Positions 8,634 to 16,786 of a DNA stretch of 59,665 nt are shown here, one piece after another. The notes under the pieces are model-generated. The model was not told where the DNA came from. It searched no databases and saw only the letters and a program-made list of their open reading frames with translations. Each line of letters begins with the position of its first letter. Within the stretch, counting starts at the first letter, position 1. The stretch is from Faecousia sp. Its GTDB lineage: Bacteria; Bacillota; Clostridia; Oscillospirales; Oscillospiraceae. The stretch spans positions 1 through 59,665 of the forward strand of contig JARIAT010000074.1 of NCBI GenBank assembly GCA_029257715.1, in the 5' to 3' direction. The position numbers were made by a program, and so were the translations under genes.

Positions 8634-8658
8634 CAAACATTTAGATTGTACATATAAT
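8630..8658 (+). promoter_or_regulatory. Consensus sigma-A promoter of rpsF-ssb-rpsR
   Basis: TTGACA at 8630-8635, exactly 17 bp, TATAAT at 8653-8658: a perfect match to consensus, as expected for a ribosomal protein operon. The -35 box overlaps the stop codon of the metallophosphoesterase gene. Confidence 0.92.
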
Positions 8659-8664
8659 GAAAGG

Positions 8665-8735
8665 GTCTGTGAACCAGACAATCCTTGCTCCCGGGGAGTC
8701 CGGGGGCCAAATGTCCAGAAGGAGGTGCAAACAAC
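8665..8735 (+). promoter_or_regulatory. rpsF 5' leader, possible S6:S18 autoregulatory element
   Basis: About 70 nt between the promoter and the rpsF start. It begins with hairpin GTCTG/CAGAC (8665-8679), followed by a C- and G-rich segment CTCCCGGGGAGTCCGGGGG that can form alternative stems, then AAGGAGGTG. Bacterial rpsF operons often carry a leader bound by the S6:S18 complex. I cannot confirm the consensus by eye, so this is tentative. Confidence 0.4.
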
Positions 8736-9032
8736 ATGGCTAAGATTACCGGTAAGTATGAGGTGCTCTACATCATCGATCCTGCAAAGGGCGAAGAGGG
8801 CATCGCAGCACTTGTGGAAAAGTTCAAGGCAATGGTGGAAGCGGAGGGTACTCTGACCAACATTGATGAGTGGGGCAAGCGTCGTCTCGCATACCCGATC
8901 AATGACCTGGCTGAGGGCTACTACGTTCTGATGAACTTCGAGTCCAAGCCCGAGTTCCCTGCAGAGCTGGAGCGCGTGATGAAGATCACCGACGGCATGA
9001 TGCGCTGCATGACCACCGTCGTGGAGGAGTAA
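8736..9032 (+). CDS. rpsF: 30S ribosomal protein S6
   Basis: 98 residues, normal length. Binds 16S rRNA with S18 on the platform of the small subunit. The N-terminus KYEVLYIIDP and the middle WGKRRLAYPINDLAEGYYVL are characteristic of S6. The start follows AAGGAGGTG by 9 bases; the longer open frame upstream lacks a ribosome site. It is the first gene of rpsF-ssb-rpsR, the usual bacterial order. Confidence 0.97.
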   Translation: MAKITGKYEVLYIIDPAKGEEGIAALVEKFKAMVEAEGTLTNIDEWGKRRLAYPINDLAEGYYVLMNFESKPEFPAELERVMKITDGMMRCMTTVVEE

Positions 9033-9036
9033 TTCT

Positions 9037-9534
9037 ATGCTCAACCACATTACTATCATGGGTCGTCTGACCCGTGATCCCGAGCTCCGCCGCACCGGAA
9101 GCGGTGTCGCCGTAGCCAGCTTCACGCTGGCTGTTGACCGCGACTTCTCTCCGAAGGATGGCGGCGAACGGGAAACGGATTTCATTGACTGTGTCGCTTG
9201 GCGTCAGACTGGAGAATTTGTCTCCAAGTATTTCACCAAGGGCCGCATGGCAGTGGTTTCCGGTCGTCTCCAGATCAGATCCTGGAACGACAAGGATGGA
9301 AACAAGCGCCGCACCGCTGAAATTGTGGCAGATAATGTCTATTTCGGCGACAGCAAGCGGGATTCCGAGGGCGGCTCCTCCTATGGTGGCAACACCGGCG
9401 GCGGCAGCTCCTATGGCGGAAATTCCTACAATCAGAACCCCGGCAACAGCTACGGCGGTTATACCGCTCCTGCTTCTGCCCCTGTGTCTGATTTTGCTAT
9501 GCTGGAAGATGATGACGCTCAGCTTCCCTTCTAA
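9037..9534 (+). CDS. ssb: Single-stranded DNA-binding protein
   Basis: 165 residues. Coats single-stranded DNA during replication and repair and recruits partners through its C-terminal tip. Seen: OB-fold from MLNHITIMGRLTRDPELR to about residue 105 (FIDCVAWRQTGEFV inside), a Gly/Ser/Asn/Tyr-rich flexible linker (about 110-150), and the acidic tip DDDAQLPF. It begins 4 bases after the rpsF stop. This is the replicative SSB by position and length. Confidence 0.97.
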   Translation: MLNHITIMGRLTRDPELRRTGSGVAVASFTLAVDRDFSPKDGGERETDFIDCVAWRQTGEFVSKYFTKGRMAVVSGRLQIRSWNDKDGNKRRTAEIVADNVYFGDSKRDSEGGSSYGGNTGGGSSYGGNSYNQNPGNSYGGYTAPASAPVSDFAMLEDDDAQLPF

Positions 9535-9573
9535 ATCTTGATTTTTCTACAATGCTAACAAGGAGGATTTACC

Positions 9574-9810
9574 ATGGCTAACGAACAGCGTGTCCGTCCC
9601 CGTAAGCGTAAGAAGGTTTGTTCCTTCTGCGTGGACAAGGTCACTGTCATCGATTACAAGGATACCGCTAAGCTCCGCCGTTACCTGTCCGAGCGCGGCA
9701 AGATTCTGCCCCGCCGTACCACCGGTACCTGCGCTGCCCATCAGCGTATGCTGACCACCGCTATTAAGCGTGCTCGTCAGATTGCTCTGCTGCCCTACGT
9801 TGCAGACTAA
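9574..9810 (+). CDS. rpsR: 30S ribosomal protein S18
   Basis: 78 residues. Partner of S6 on the 30S platform. [16 protein letters not shown] with a CxxC pair at the N-terminus, then [18 protein letters not shown] and [11 protein letters not shown]. With four cysteines this is the C+ (zinc-binding capable) form of S18. It closes the rpsF-ssb-rpsR operon, with a strong terminator 12 bases on. Confidence 0.97.
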   Translation: MANEQRVRPRKRKKVCSFCVDKVTVIDYKDTAKLRRYLSERGKILPRRTTGTCAAHQRMLTTAIKRARQIALLPYVAD

Positions 9811-9822
9811 TTTTTCCTGTTT

Positions 9823-9856
9823 CACCCCGAAAGCAATGCTTTCGGGGTGTTTTTCT
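9823..9856 (+). terminator. Terminator of the rpsF operon
   Basis: 11-bp perfect stem (9823-9833 with 9839-9849) and TTTTTCTATTT tail. Confidence 0.9.
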
Positions 9857-9935
9857 ATTTTCCGTTTTGTACATGGGGGCGTGTTTCATCAGCCACAGGC
9901 AGCTTCGCTTCAGAATCCCCCAATCATCCAACCTA

Positions 9936-10087
9936 TAAAAAAAGAAATGCCGCCGGGGGGGCGACATTCCTTAAGGGAACGATGTCGAAGAGGGGGCTCG
10001 ACATCGAGGTGTTGGGCAAACTAAATTGTGCAGCCGGGTGAACTTCACAGACTTTGAAGGCCCTCTGACACATCGTTTTTTTCGATT
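9936..10087 (-). ncRNA. Unassigned structured RNA candidate, possibly 6S-like
   Basis: Minus-strand unit of about 150 nt with no coding frame. It has a promoter (next entry), a long-range closing stem AACGATGT/ACATCGTT (10077-10070 with 9986-9979), a symmetric GTC/TCG internal loop, a second stem AGAGGG/CCCTCT, and small hairpins in the apical region (CTTCA/TGAAG and CTCG/CGAG). A 9-bp terminator hairpin (9946-9954 with 9960-9968) and a T run complete it. The GATGTG 5' element and a closing stem interrupted by a 3x3 loop recall 6S RNA, but the body is shorter than usual. On the plus strand the closing stem is followed by seven Ts, so transcription from the other strand is not excluded. Confidence 0.5.
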
Positions 10088-10093
10088 GACCAC

Positions 10094-10122
10094 ATTATAC
10101 GACAGTTTTTTCGATATGAAAA
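10094..10122 (-). promoter_or_regulatory. Promoter of the minus-strand RNA candidate
   Basis: On the minus strand TTTTCA (10122-10117), 17 bp, TATAAT (10099-10094). The predicted start is near 10087. Confidence 0.6.
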
Positions 10123-10170
10123 GACTTTTGTAAGTAAAGTAGATTTTTGGTTAAATTGGTACTCCTGTGG

Positions 10171-10199
10171 TTGAATATCATCCATACAAATGGTAAGAT
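10171..10199 (+). promoter_or_regulatory. Sigma-A promoter of the response regulator gene
   Basis: TTGAAT at 10171-10176, 17 bp, TAAGAT at 10194-10199. Confidence 0.6.
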
Positions 10200-10245
10200 A
10201 GAAAAATACGTAAACGATTTGATTGATCGAAAGGAGGAATCCCCC

Positions 10246-10917
10246 ATGGCCATCCGCACCGTCATCATACTAGACGATGCTCTCGTCCCACAGCTGTCCA
10301 ATGTTTTATCCGAATTTTCCGAGGAAATCATCATCGTGGGGCAATTCTCTCACGCAGCCGATGCGGCAGCTTTTTTACAACAGGAAGAAACCGACCTTCT
10401 TTTTTGGGATCTCTCTGCCGATGACCTCCATTTTCTTCAGGTTCTTCGCGGCAACGGCTGCAATGCCCATGCGATTCTTTTGATCGACGGCACGGATCCG
10501 GAACTTATCACACAGGCCATTGTCCTTGGCATCAGCGATTGCATTTTAAAGCCCTTTGCTCCGGCACGTCTGCGCCACTCTGTCGTTAATTTTTTAGAAC
10601 AGGAGCGGATCCTTCACTCCGGTGCGGAAATGACCCAAAGTATGATCGATCAGCTTCTCCACCATCCCCTTCCCAGTGAATCCGGCAGCGCTCTGCTGCC
10701 AAAGGGACTGAATCAGCGAACCCTCAATACCCTCGAGCGGATGATTCGTGCCAATCCAAACGAAGTATATACCTGCGAGAGCCTCTCTGCGGCCTCAGGG
10801 CTGTCCAAAGTCACCATTCGCAACTATCTGAATTACCTCATCGAAGTCGGACGGCTTTCCTGCTCCACCGATTACGAAACAGGTGGTCGTCCCCGGGTGC
10901 TTTACCGCATTCTTTGA
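10246..10917 (+). CDS. CitB/DcuR-like response regulator (orphan)
   Basis: 223 residues. The N-terminal receiver has the acidic pair D10-D11, the likely phosphorylation site D55 (FWDLS) and the conserved lysine K102 (CILKPF), but the usual Ser/Thr after beta-4 is replaced (LLIDG), so signalling may be atypical. The C-terminal part (CESLSAASGLSKVTIRNYLNYL) is a winged-helix/HTH as in CitT/DcuR-type regulators of carboxylate uptake. The start follows AAAGGAGGAA by 7 bases. No sensor kinase gene adjoins it; it is monocistronic between its own promoter and terminator. Confidence 0.82.
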   Translation: MAIRTVIILDDALVPQLSNVLSEFSEEIIIVGQFSHAADAAAFLQQEETDLLFWDLSADDLHFLQVLRGNGCNAHAILLIDGTDPELITQAIVLGISDCILKPFAPARLRHSVVNFLEQERILHSGAEMTQSMIDQLLHHPLPSESGSALLPKGLNQRTLNTLERMIRANPNEVYTCESLSAASGLSKVTIRNYLNYLIEVGRLSCSTDYETGGRPRVLYRIL

Positions 10918-10937
10918 TCTCTGGGTTCCAATTTATA

Positions 10938-10972
10938 AAAAGCAGCCGTCCGAAACAACGGCTGCTTTTCCA
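10938..10972 (+). terminator. Terminator of the response regulator gene
   Basis: 12-bp stem (10938-10949 with 10958-10969) flanked by A and T runs, usable in both directions. Confidence 0.8.
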
Positions 10973-10985
10973 TTATGCAATCCGT

Positions 10986-11017
10986 AAAAATTCCGGGGAC
11001 AGATGCTGCCCCCGGAA
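10986..11017 (-). terminator. Terminator of nagA
   Basis: 8-bp stem (10991-10998 with 11010-11017) followed on the minus strand by TTTTT, about 10 bases past the nagA stop. Confidence 0.75.
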
Positions 11018-11026
11018 CTGAATTTC

Positions 11027-12157
11027 TTACTCTACTTCCTTACCGGCCTGGAAGACCCGCTTGGTTGCATAGCGGCTGGTGCAGACCAGGAAGTCCGCAA
11101 CCTTACCGGTTTCAATGGTGCCGACCTGATCCTGAACGCCCAGTGCGCAGGCAGGATTGTAGGTAGCAGCCTTGACCACGTCCTCCTCACGAATCTGCCA
11201 GTGGATGCAGTTGAGCAGGCACTGATAGAGGTTCGTTGCAGAGCAGGCGATGGTTCCGTCAGCCAGCTTGCCGACGCCGTCACGCAGCCATGCGGACTGA
11301 CCGCCCAGATCAAACTGGGAACCATCGGGCAGACCTGCGCAGCGGCCGGAGTCAGAAACCAGAATCATACGGCCGGGGAACATGGTAAATGCCAGACGGA
11401 CGGAAGCAGGATGCACATGAATTCCGTCGCAGATGATCTCCGCACGGACCTTTTCATTCTCTGCGGCGGCAGGAATGACACCGGGATTGCGATGATGGAT
11501 GCCGGGCATTGCGTTATACAGGTGGGTCAGATGGGTGACACCAGCATCAACGGCAGCCTTTGCATGGTCATAGTCGGAATCCGTATGGGCAATGGAGACT
11601 GTGCAGAGCTTGCTTGCCTGACGGACAAATTCCTCTGCACCGGGCAGCTCCGGTGCCACGTCAACAATCCGGACGAGTCCGCCGCAGTCGTTGAACAGCT
11701 TCTGGAAGCCCTCGAAATCCGGATCCTTCAGGTAGTCGGCATTCTGTGCGCCCTTCTTCTTATAGGAGAAGTAGGGACCTTCCATCTGGATGCCCCGCAG
11801 CACAGAGCAGCCCTCAGGCTTTTCCTCTGTCAGCTGCTTTGCGGTTTCAAAAGCCTTGCCCAGTGTCTCATAGTCGAGCGTCATGGACGCAGGGGCAAAA
11901 GAGGTGACGCCGCAGCTGAGGTAGTATTTTGCCATCTTCTTGAGGCCTTCATAATCGCCGTCGGAAAAATCGTGATTGGAATTACCGTGGCTGTGAACCT
12001 CAATCAGGCCGGGAATGACGGTTGCGCCATTGAGGTCAATGGCGTCCTCGGGAACATTTTCGGGCAGAATTGCGCCGAACTTGCCGTCTACGACTTCAAA
12101 AGCACCGGTATGGAACTGGAAATCACCGGTAAAAATTCTGGCATTCTTATAGAACAT
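11027..12157 (-). CDS. nagA: N-acetylglucosamine-6-phosphate deacetylase
   Basis: 376 residues. Removes acetate from GlcNAc-6-phosphate to give glucosamine-6-phosphate, the committed step in amino-sugar use and peptidoglycan recycling. Amidohydrolase landmarks: PGLIEVHSHG near residue 52, a metal-ligand histidine in SIAHTDSDYDHA, HLTHLYNAM, and the catalytic aspartate region LVSDSGRCAG. The start follows AGGAGG. It is the second gene after a ROK-like kinase (60-base gap), which fits a pathway of phosphorylation followed by deacetylation. No nagB is in the window. Confidence 0.93.
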   Translation of the reverse strand: MFYKNARIFTGDFQFHTGAFEVVDGKFGAILPENVPEDAIDLNGATVIPGLIEVHSHGNSNHDFSDGDYEGLKKMAKYYLSCGVTSFAPASMTLDYETLGKAFETAKQLTEEKPEGCSVLRGIQMEGPYFSYKKKGAQNADYLKDPDFEGFQKLFNDCGGLVRIVDVAPELPGAEEFVRQASKLCTVSIAHTDSDYDHAKAAVDAGVTHLTHLYNAMPGIHHRNPGVIPAAAENEKVRAEIICDGIHVHPASVRLAFTMFPGRMILVSDSGRCAGLPDGSQFDLGGQSAWLRDGVGKLADGTIACSATNLYQCLLNCIHWQIREEDVVKAATYNPACALGVQDQVGTIETGKVADFLVCTSRYATKRVFQAGKEVE

Positions 12158-12217
12158 TCTCTATTTCCTCCTAAGCAGTTGTTCCCGGAGCCGGAACGGC
12201 CCCGGGAGACGGAAATT

Positions 12218-13600
12218 TTATTTACGCAGTTCGGGCAGAGATGCAGCCGCAACTGCCTGACCAACACGGCGGGTATTCTCATCGGGTGCGATGATCTCGC
12301 ACTTCTTGGCCAGTGCGGGGAACTCATCCGCAAGGACCTGATTGGAGACCTCCAGAATCATGTCGCCGCCCTTGCCGGACAGAACACGACCCATGCACAT
12401 CAGATGCTCAATGTCATAGAAGTGGGAGTACTGCACCACGGCATATGCCAGATAAACGCCGATGTCGTGGAAAATCTGCTGGGCTCTCTCGTCATCCTGC
12501 TCCATCAGGCCCTGAACGACCTTGAGCTTCTGTGCCGGAGCCAGCTCAGGATCCAGCTCAATGCCTGCACGGGGAGCCAGCTTAATCACAGCGTCCTGAG
12601 AGAAATACTTGCAGCCGACGCCGAAATCGGTGGACCACTCGTCCTGCATTGCGTCGGGGCTCAGATCCACGGGAGCAAATGCCAGCTCGGAAATCCAGCC
12701 CTTGACATTCTTATCCTTGTCAACGTAGCCCACAGCCTCAGAAGTGCCCATTGCCAGGCCCATGATATTGCCCTTGTTCAGACCCATAGCACCGGCCAGT
12801 GCGGAAACGTCGCCGTCATTTGCCACAACGCAGGGCACATCGCCGATTTCAGCAGCCGCGCGGTCAAAGACTGTCTTGACCTCGTCCCAGCGGCTGCGGG
12901 GAACCTTATAGAAGATGCTGGAGATCATAGGTGCATTGCCGATGAAGGTACCGGCAGAGGAAACGCCGATAGCATCCACCCGGGGCATCTTGGAAGCTGC
13001 GGTCTTCATTGCCTCCACAATGCCGTTATACTGATAGGTGGGATCCTCATTGAGCTTGGGATACCAGACAACCTCCTCAGAGTAGACGCACTCGCCGTCA
13101 ATCACAGCAGAAACCTTGCGGTCGGATCCGCCTGCGTCGAAACCGATGCGGCAGCCGTCCAGATGTCCGCCGATGGGCATTGCCTGCTCATTGGTCTCGG
13201 GGCACTGATCGAGGGGCAGATCGATGATCTCCAGATGCTTTTCATACAGCTTGAAGAAGAAGTCATAATCAAATGCGCGCTCGCCGTTTTCGGAATAAGC
13301 AGCCTGAAGCTTCTTGGCAATCTCAGAGCAGCCGCAGATCGAAACACGGAAGCCGCCGATGGACCACAGCAGGAACTTCACGTAGCGCTCGACATAGCGA
13401 TAGTCTGCCTCTGCCATTTCGGCGGTACCGTGGATGAAGGTATGATGAACGGAAACCTTGCCCTGATCGCGCTCAACAGCGATTGCCAGAGGCTTTTCCG
13501 CACCCTTGAGGTAAGCCTCGGACCATACGCCGAAGGGGATAAAACCGGGGTCGAGTTTCGGGGTATGCTTAATTTCGTAATTTACGCCTAAATACTGCAT
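12218..13600 (-). CDS. ROK-like/ASKHA sugar kinase family protein with N-terminal extension
   Basis: 460 residues, about 150 longer than a standard ROK kinase. The kinase-like part starts near residue 150 with a phosphate-binding GFDAGGSDRKVSAVIDG, followed by GVSSAGTFIGNAP, VVANDGDVSALAGAMG and LAMGTSEAVGYVD, in the order of the ASKHA fold. The typical ROK zinc motif CxCGxxGC is not seen. The first ~145 residues form a separate domain I do not recognise. It is the first gene of the operon with nagA, so a role in phosphorylating GlcNAc or a related amino sugar is likely but inferred. The start follows TAGGAGGAA. Confidence 0.7.
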   Translation of the reverse strand: MQYLGVNYEIKHTPKLDPGFIPFGVWSEAYLKGAEKPLAIAVERDQGKVSVHHTFIHGTAEMAEADYRYVERYVKFLLWSIGGFRVSICGCSEIAKKLQAAYSENGERAFDYDFFFKLYEKHLEIIDLPLDQCPETNEQAMPIGGHLDGCRIGFDAGGSDRKVSAVIDGECVYSEEVVWYPKLNEDPTYQYNGIVEAMKTAASKMPRVDAIGVSSAGTFIGNAPMISSIFYKVPRSRWDEVKTVFDRAAAEIGDVPCVVANDGDVSALAGAMGLNKGNIMGLAMGTSEAVGYVDKDKNVKGWISELAFAPVDLSPDAMQDEWSTDFGVGCKYFSQDAVIKLAPRAGIELDPELAPAQKLKVVQGLMEQDDERAQQIFHDIGVYLAYAVVQYSHFYDIEHLMCMGRVLSGKGGDMILEVSNQVLADEFPALAKKCEIIAPDENTRRVGQAVAAASLPELRK

Positions 13601-13679
13601 AATTGATTCCTCCTAAATTATGGTAAAAGCTTCCGCCGGCTCCAGCACCGGTTTTTTTGCTACACTTTCACTAATATCG

Positions 13680-13707
13680 ATTATATCACAATCAATATAA
13701 TTGGCAA
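13680..13707 (-). promoter_or_regulatory. Promoter of the ROK-nagA operon
   Basis: On the minus strand TTGCCA (13707-13702), 16 bp, TATAAT (13685-13680). AT-rich partial inverted repeats surround it, a plausible operator, but no clear symmetric site stands out. The 315-base divergent gap to tldD otherwise holds only this and the next promoter. Confidence 0.6.
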
Positions 13708-13847
13708 TATCATTATTTACACAAAGATTACAGATTCCAATTTATCCGCACAATTTTCCATATGTATCAAAATCGATTCTGGTAAATTGATATCTCTGAC
13801 GCATCAGAATCGTTTATAAAAAGATTCCGATACATCCAGTTTCTATT

Positions 13848-13876
13848 TTGACACAGAAATAAAACTGTGTTATAGT
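13848..13876 (+). promoter_or_regulatory. Sigma-A promoter of tldD-tldE
   Basis: TTGACA at 13848-13853, 17 bp, TATAGT at 13871-13876. The tldD start follows 40 bases later with AAAGGAAAGG before it. Confidence 0.8.
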
Positions 13877-13915
13877 GACCTTACAATTATTTTTAAAGGA
13901 AAGGAACACTCAGTT

Positions 13916-15304
13916 ATGCTTGATAAGAAAATTATGTCCGATCTGATCGCCATTGTGCTCCACGGCGGTGCCGATTTTGCAGAAGTCTTTGCCGAGTTCT
14001 CCCAGAATTCCGCCATCCAGTATGCAAACCGCAAGATTGAAAACACCTCTCAGCGGATCATCAGCGGTGTGGGTATCCGGGCATTTGTGGGTACCAAGAC
14101 CTTCTTTGCCTCTACCACCGACCTGACCCCTTCCGGCCTCAGAGAATGTGCCAATCGGGTGGCTCAGGCCGTCGGCAGCCCGGTTGACCGTATTCCGAGC
14201 TTCTGCCTGACCGAGCGTATCAACCCCAATATAAACCCCATCGAAATTCTCCCGACTGACGTTCCTGCCGCCGAGCGGGCCGCTTTGCTGCGAGCCGGCT
14301 GCACCAAGGCTTACGATGCCGACGAGAAAATCATTCAGGTCAACGGAACCCTGATGAGCATGGACAAATCCTTTGTGGTGGCCAATTCCGACGGTCTTTA
14401 TACCTCCGACCGTCAGGTCCGTACCCGCATGGCCGTTACCGCCATTGCCTCCAACGGCACCGAGAATCAGGATGGCTCCTGCTCCCCCGGACGCAGCATG
14501 GGCATGGAGCTGTTCCAGAAGGTCATCTCTCCGGAGCAGATCGGAGAGGAAGCCGCACGTCAGGCCCTTGTGAACATTCGCGCAGTTCCCTGCCCCTCCG
14601 GCAAGATGACCGTCGCTATTGCCAACGGTTTCGGCGGTGTCATCTTCCACGAGGCCTGCGGGCACTCGCTGGAGGCCAGCGCCGTGGGCATCGGCATGAG
14701 CCAGATGTGCGGCAAGCTGGGCAAACAGATTGCCAACCCCAAGGTTACTGCCATTGACGACGGCACCATCCCCAATGCCTGGGGCTCCTGCAACATCGAC
14801 GACGAAGGCAATCCCATGCAGCGCCGAGTCCTCATCAAGGATGGCATCCTGAACTCCTACATGATCGACCGTCTCGGCTCCAGAAGAATGGGGATGCCCC
14901 ACACCGCCTCCGGCCGTCGTCAGGATTATTCCTACGAAACAACCTCCCGCATGACCAATACCTTCATCGATAACGGTCCCGACAAAAACGAGGATATCAT
15001 TGCCTCCATGGAAAACGGCATCTACTGCGCAGCCATGGGCGGCGGTTCTGTCAATCCCTTCACCGGTGGATTCAACTTCTCCGTCCGGGAGGGTTATCTG
15101 GTCCGCAACGGCAAGATCTGTGAACCGGTCCGCGGTGCCAGCCTGATCGGCACCGGCAGCGAAGTGCTTATGAATATCGACATGGTCGGTCAGGATCTCG
15201 AAACCGCACAGGGAATGTGCGGCTCTTCCTCCGGTTCTGTTCCCACCGATGTGGGCCAGCCCCTGATCCGGGTTTCCGAGATCACCGTGGGCGGCCAGGC
15301 CTGA
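13916..15304 (+). CDS. tldD: TldD metallopeptidase subunit
   Basis: 462 residues. TldD carries the active site of the TldD/TldE heterodimer, a zinc protease that degrades unfolded peptides and matures some RiPPs. The metal-binding HEACGH (HExxxH) lies at residues 245-250. The third ligand region is the conserved MCGSSSGSVPTDVGQP at the C-terminus. Length and motif positions are normal. It pairs with the adjacent tldE gene (22-base gap). No RiPP precursor was noticed nearby, so housekeeping proteolysis is the default view. Confidence 0.93.
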   Translation: MLDKKIMSDLIAIVLHGGADFAEVFAEFSQNSAIQYANRKIENTSQRIISGVGIRAFVGTKTFFASTTDLTPSGLRECANRVAQAVGSPVDRIPSFCLTERINPNINPIEILPTDVPAAERAALLRAGCTKAYDADEKIIQVNGTLMSMDKSFVVANSDGLYTSDRQVRTRMAVTAIASNGTENQDGSCSPGRSMGMELFQKVISPEQIGEEAARQALVNIRAVPCPSGKMTVAIANGFGGVIFHEACGHSLEASAVGIGMSQMCGKLGKQIANPKVTAIDDGTIPNAWGSCNIDDEGNPMQRRVLIKDGILNSYMIDRLGSRRMGMPHTASGRRQDYSYETTSRMTNTFIDNGPDKNEDIIASMENGIYCAAMGGGSVNPFTGGFNFSVREGYLVRNGKICEPVRGASLIGTGSEVLMNIDMVGQDLETAQGMCGSSSGSVPTDVGQPLIRVSEITVGGQA

Positions 15305-15326
15305 TTTATGAAAGGAGATTGCGGAT

Positions 15327-16643
15327 ATGAATACCGAAGCCATTAAAAACGCTGTTGCTGAAGCTGCCAAGCAGTATGGCGCCGAAAGCTATGAAATCAC
15401 CATCCGTTCCACAGAGAGCGCCGGAGCTGAGGCTCTGAAGGATGAAATCAGCTCCGTCAGCTACTCCCTTTCCGGTTCCATGAGAGTCCGCTGTGTCAAA
15501 GACGGGAAATCCGGCTATGCCACCAGTGAGCTTGTCACCCCCGAAGCTGCCGTTTCTCTCGTTGAGCAGGCCTGCGACAGCGCCTGCATCATCGATGACA
15601 AGGATGAAGTTCCCCTTTTTGCCGGTTCCGACCACTATGAGCAGGTCCATGATGATGTCCCCGAGCTGATGGCCACCGACAAGATGAAAGCGCATACGCT
15701 GGAGCTTCAGCGTAAAGTCTATGCCTCCTCCGACAAGATTGTCGATGGTACCCAGTGCTTTACCAACGGTATGCGGCTGACCCAGACCATGTTCAATTCT
15801 GCCGGTTTGGATCTCAGCTATGCCTACGGCCTCAATTACCATGTTGTTTCCGCCGCCGTCAAGGACGGGGAAGATGCTGCCGACCACTACCGTCTGGCCG
15901 ATGTGACAAAAGAGAGCGTCGATGAATCCGTGCAGAAGGCGGTCTGCGGCGCATTGGACAAGCTGGGTGCCGACTCTGTGGACTCCGGGAAATACAACAT
16001 TATCATGGACTCTGACAGTGTCCGAAATCTGCTCGAAACCTACGCTTCCGTCTTTTCTGCCCGCAGTGCTTATATGAAAACCACGCTGCTGGCCGGGAAG
16101 GAAGGTCAGGTCGTCGGCAGTGAAAAGCTGACCTTGGTGGATGATCCCTTCTATCCCGAAAAGTTTGGTCATTGCCCCTTTGACGGCGAGGGTGTGGCTG
16201 TTTACTCCAAAAATATTATCGAGAGCGGCACCCTCAAAACCCTTCTCTACAACCGCATGTACGCCAAGCTTCTGGGCAGAGAAACCACCGGCAACGCCTC
16301 CGATGCCAAGTTCATCGAGCCAAAGGGTCTTTACGTGGCCGCAGGCGATCTGAGCAAGCAGGCTCTGATGGAAAAACTCGGAACAGGTCTGTATATCACC
16401 ACACTCAATGGCCTGCATGCCGGTGCCAACGTCCAGTCCGGTGACTTCTCCCTACAGGCTGAAGGATTTTTGGTAGAAAACGGCCAGAAGACCCGACCTG
16501 TTAAGAACATTACGATTGCAGACAATTTCTTCCAGCTTCTGAAGAAGATTGATGCCCTCTCCGATCACGTGGAGTTCTCCCTGACTTCCGATTTCGGCGC
16601 ACCCGAAATCCTCTTCACGGACATTGCCGTTTCCGGCAAGTAA
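15327..16643 (+). CDS. tldE: TldE/PmbA subunit of the TldD/E protease
   Basis: 438 residues. Non-catalytic partner of TldD, homologous but without the HExxxH zinc motif, as expected. N-terminus KNAVAEAAKQYGAESYEIT and C-terminal sequences GLYVAAGDLSKQALMEKL and GLHAGANVQSGDFSLQAEG match PmbA/TldE. It starts after AAAGGAGA and ends before a strong terminator. Confidence 0.9.
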   Translation: MNTEAIKNAVAEAAKQYGAESYEITIRSTESAGAEALKDEISSVSYSLSGSMRVRCVKDGKSGYATSELVTPEAAVSLVEQACDSACIIDDKDEVPLFAGSDHYEQVHDDVPELMATDKMKAHTLELQRKVYASSDKIVDGTQCFTNGMRLTQTMFNSAGLDLSYAYGLNYHVVSAAVKDGEDAADHYRLADVTKESVDESVQKAVCGALDKLGADSVDSGKYNIIMDSDSVRNLLETYASVFSARSAYMKTTLLAGKEGQVVGSEKLTLVDDPFYPEKFGHCPFDGEGVAVYSKNIIESGTLKTLLYNRMYAKLLGRETTGNASDAKFIEPKGLYVAAGDLSKQALMEKLGTGLYITTLNGLHAGANVQSGDFSLQAEGFLVENGQKTRPVKNITIADNFFQLLKKIDALSDHVEFSLTSDFGAPEILFTDIAVSGK

Positions 16644-16656
16644 TTCCCATTCCACG

Positions 16657-16690
16657 ACAGCCCCCTCCGGAAAGAGGGGGCTGTATTTTT
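16657..16690 (+). terminator. Terminator of tldD-tldE
   Basis: 11-bp stem (16657-16667 with 16674-16684) and ATTTTTG tail. Confidence 0.88.
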
Positions 16691-16699
16691 GAGTTAATT

Positions 16700-16770
16700 G
16701 TTCATTTTAGAACTTTTCCTTGACCTTTCTTTCAGAGTGTGCTACCATAATATTCAGTTCGAAAATGAAC
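16700..16770 (+). promoter_or_regulatory. marR-MATE promoter with two mirror-image operators
   Basis: Site 1 GTTCATTTTAGAAC (16700-16713) and site 2 GTTCGAAAATGAAC (16757-16770) are near-exact reverse complements of each other, and each is an imperfect palindrome GTTC-N6-GAAC. They flank a promoter with TTGACC at 16720-16725 and TACCAT at 16743-16748 (17-bp spacing). This is the expected layout for autorepression by the adjacent MarR protein. Confidence 0.75.
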
Positions 16771-16786
16771 CACAGGAGGATTTCTG

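Noticed and set aside
11003..13591. 862-residue rightward open frame opposite nagA and the ROK-like gene
   Set aside because: A shadow caused by GC-rich codon use; motifs and ribosome sites support the leftward genes.
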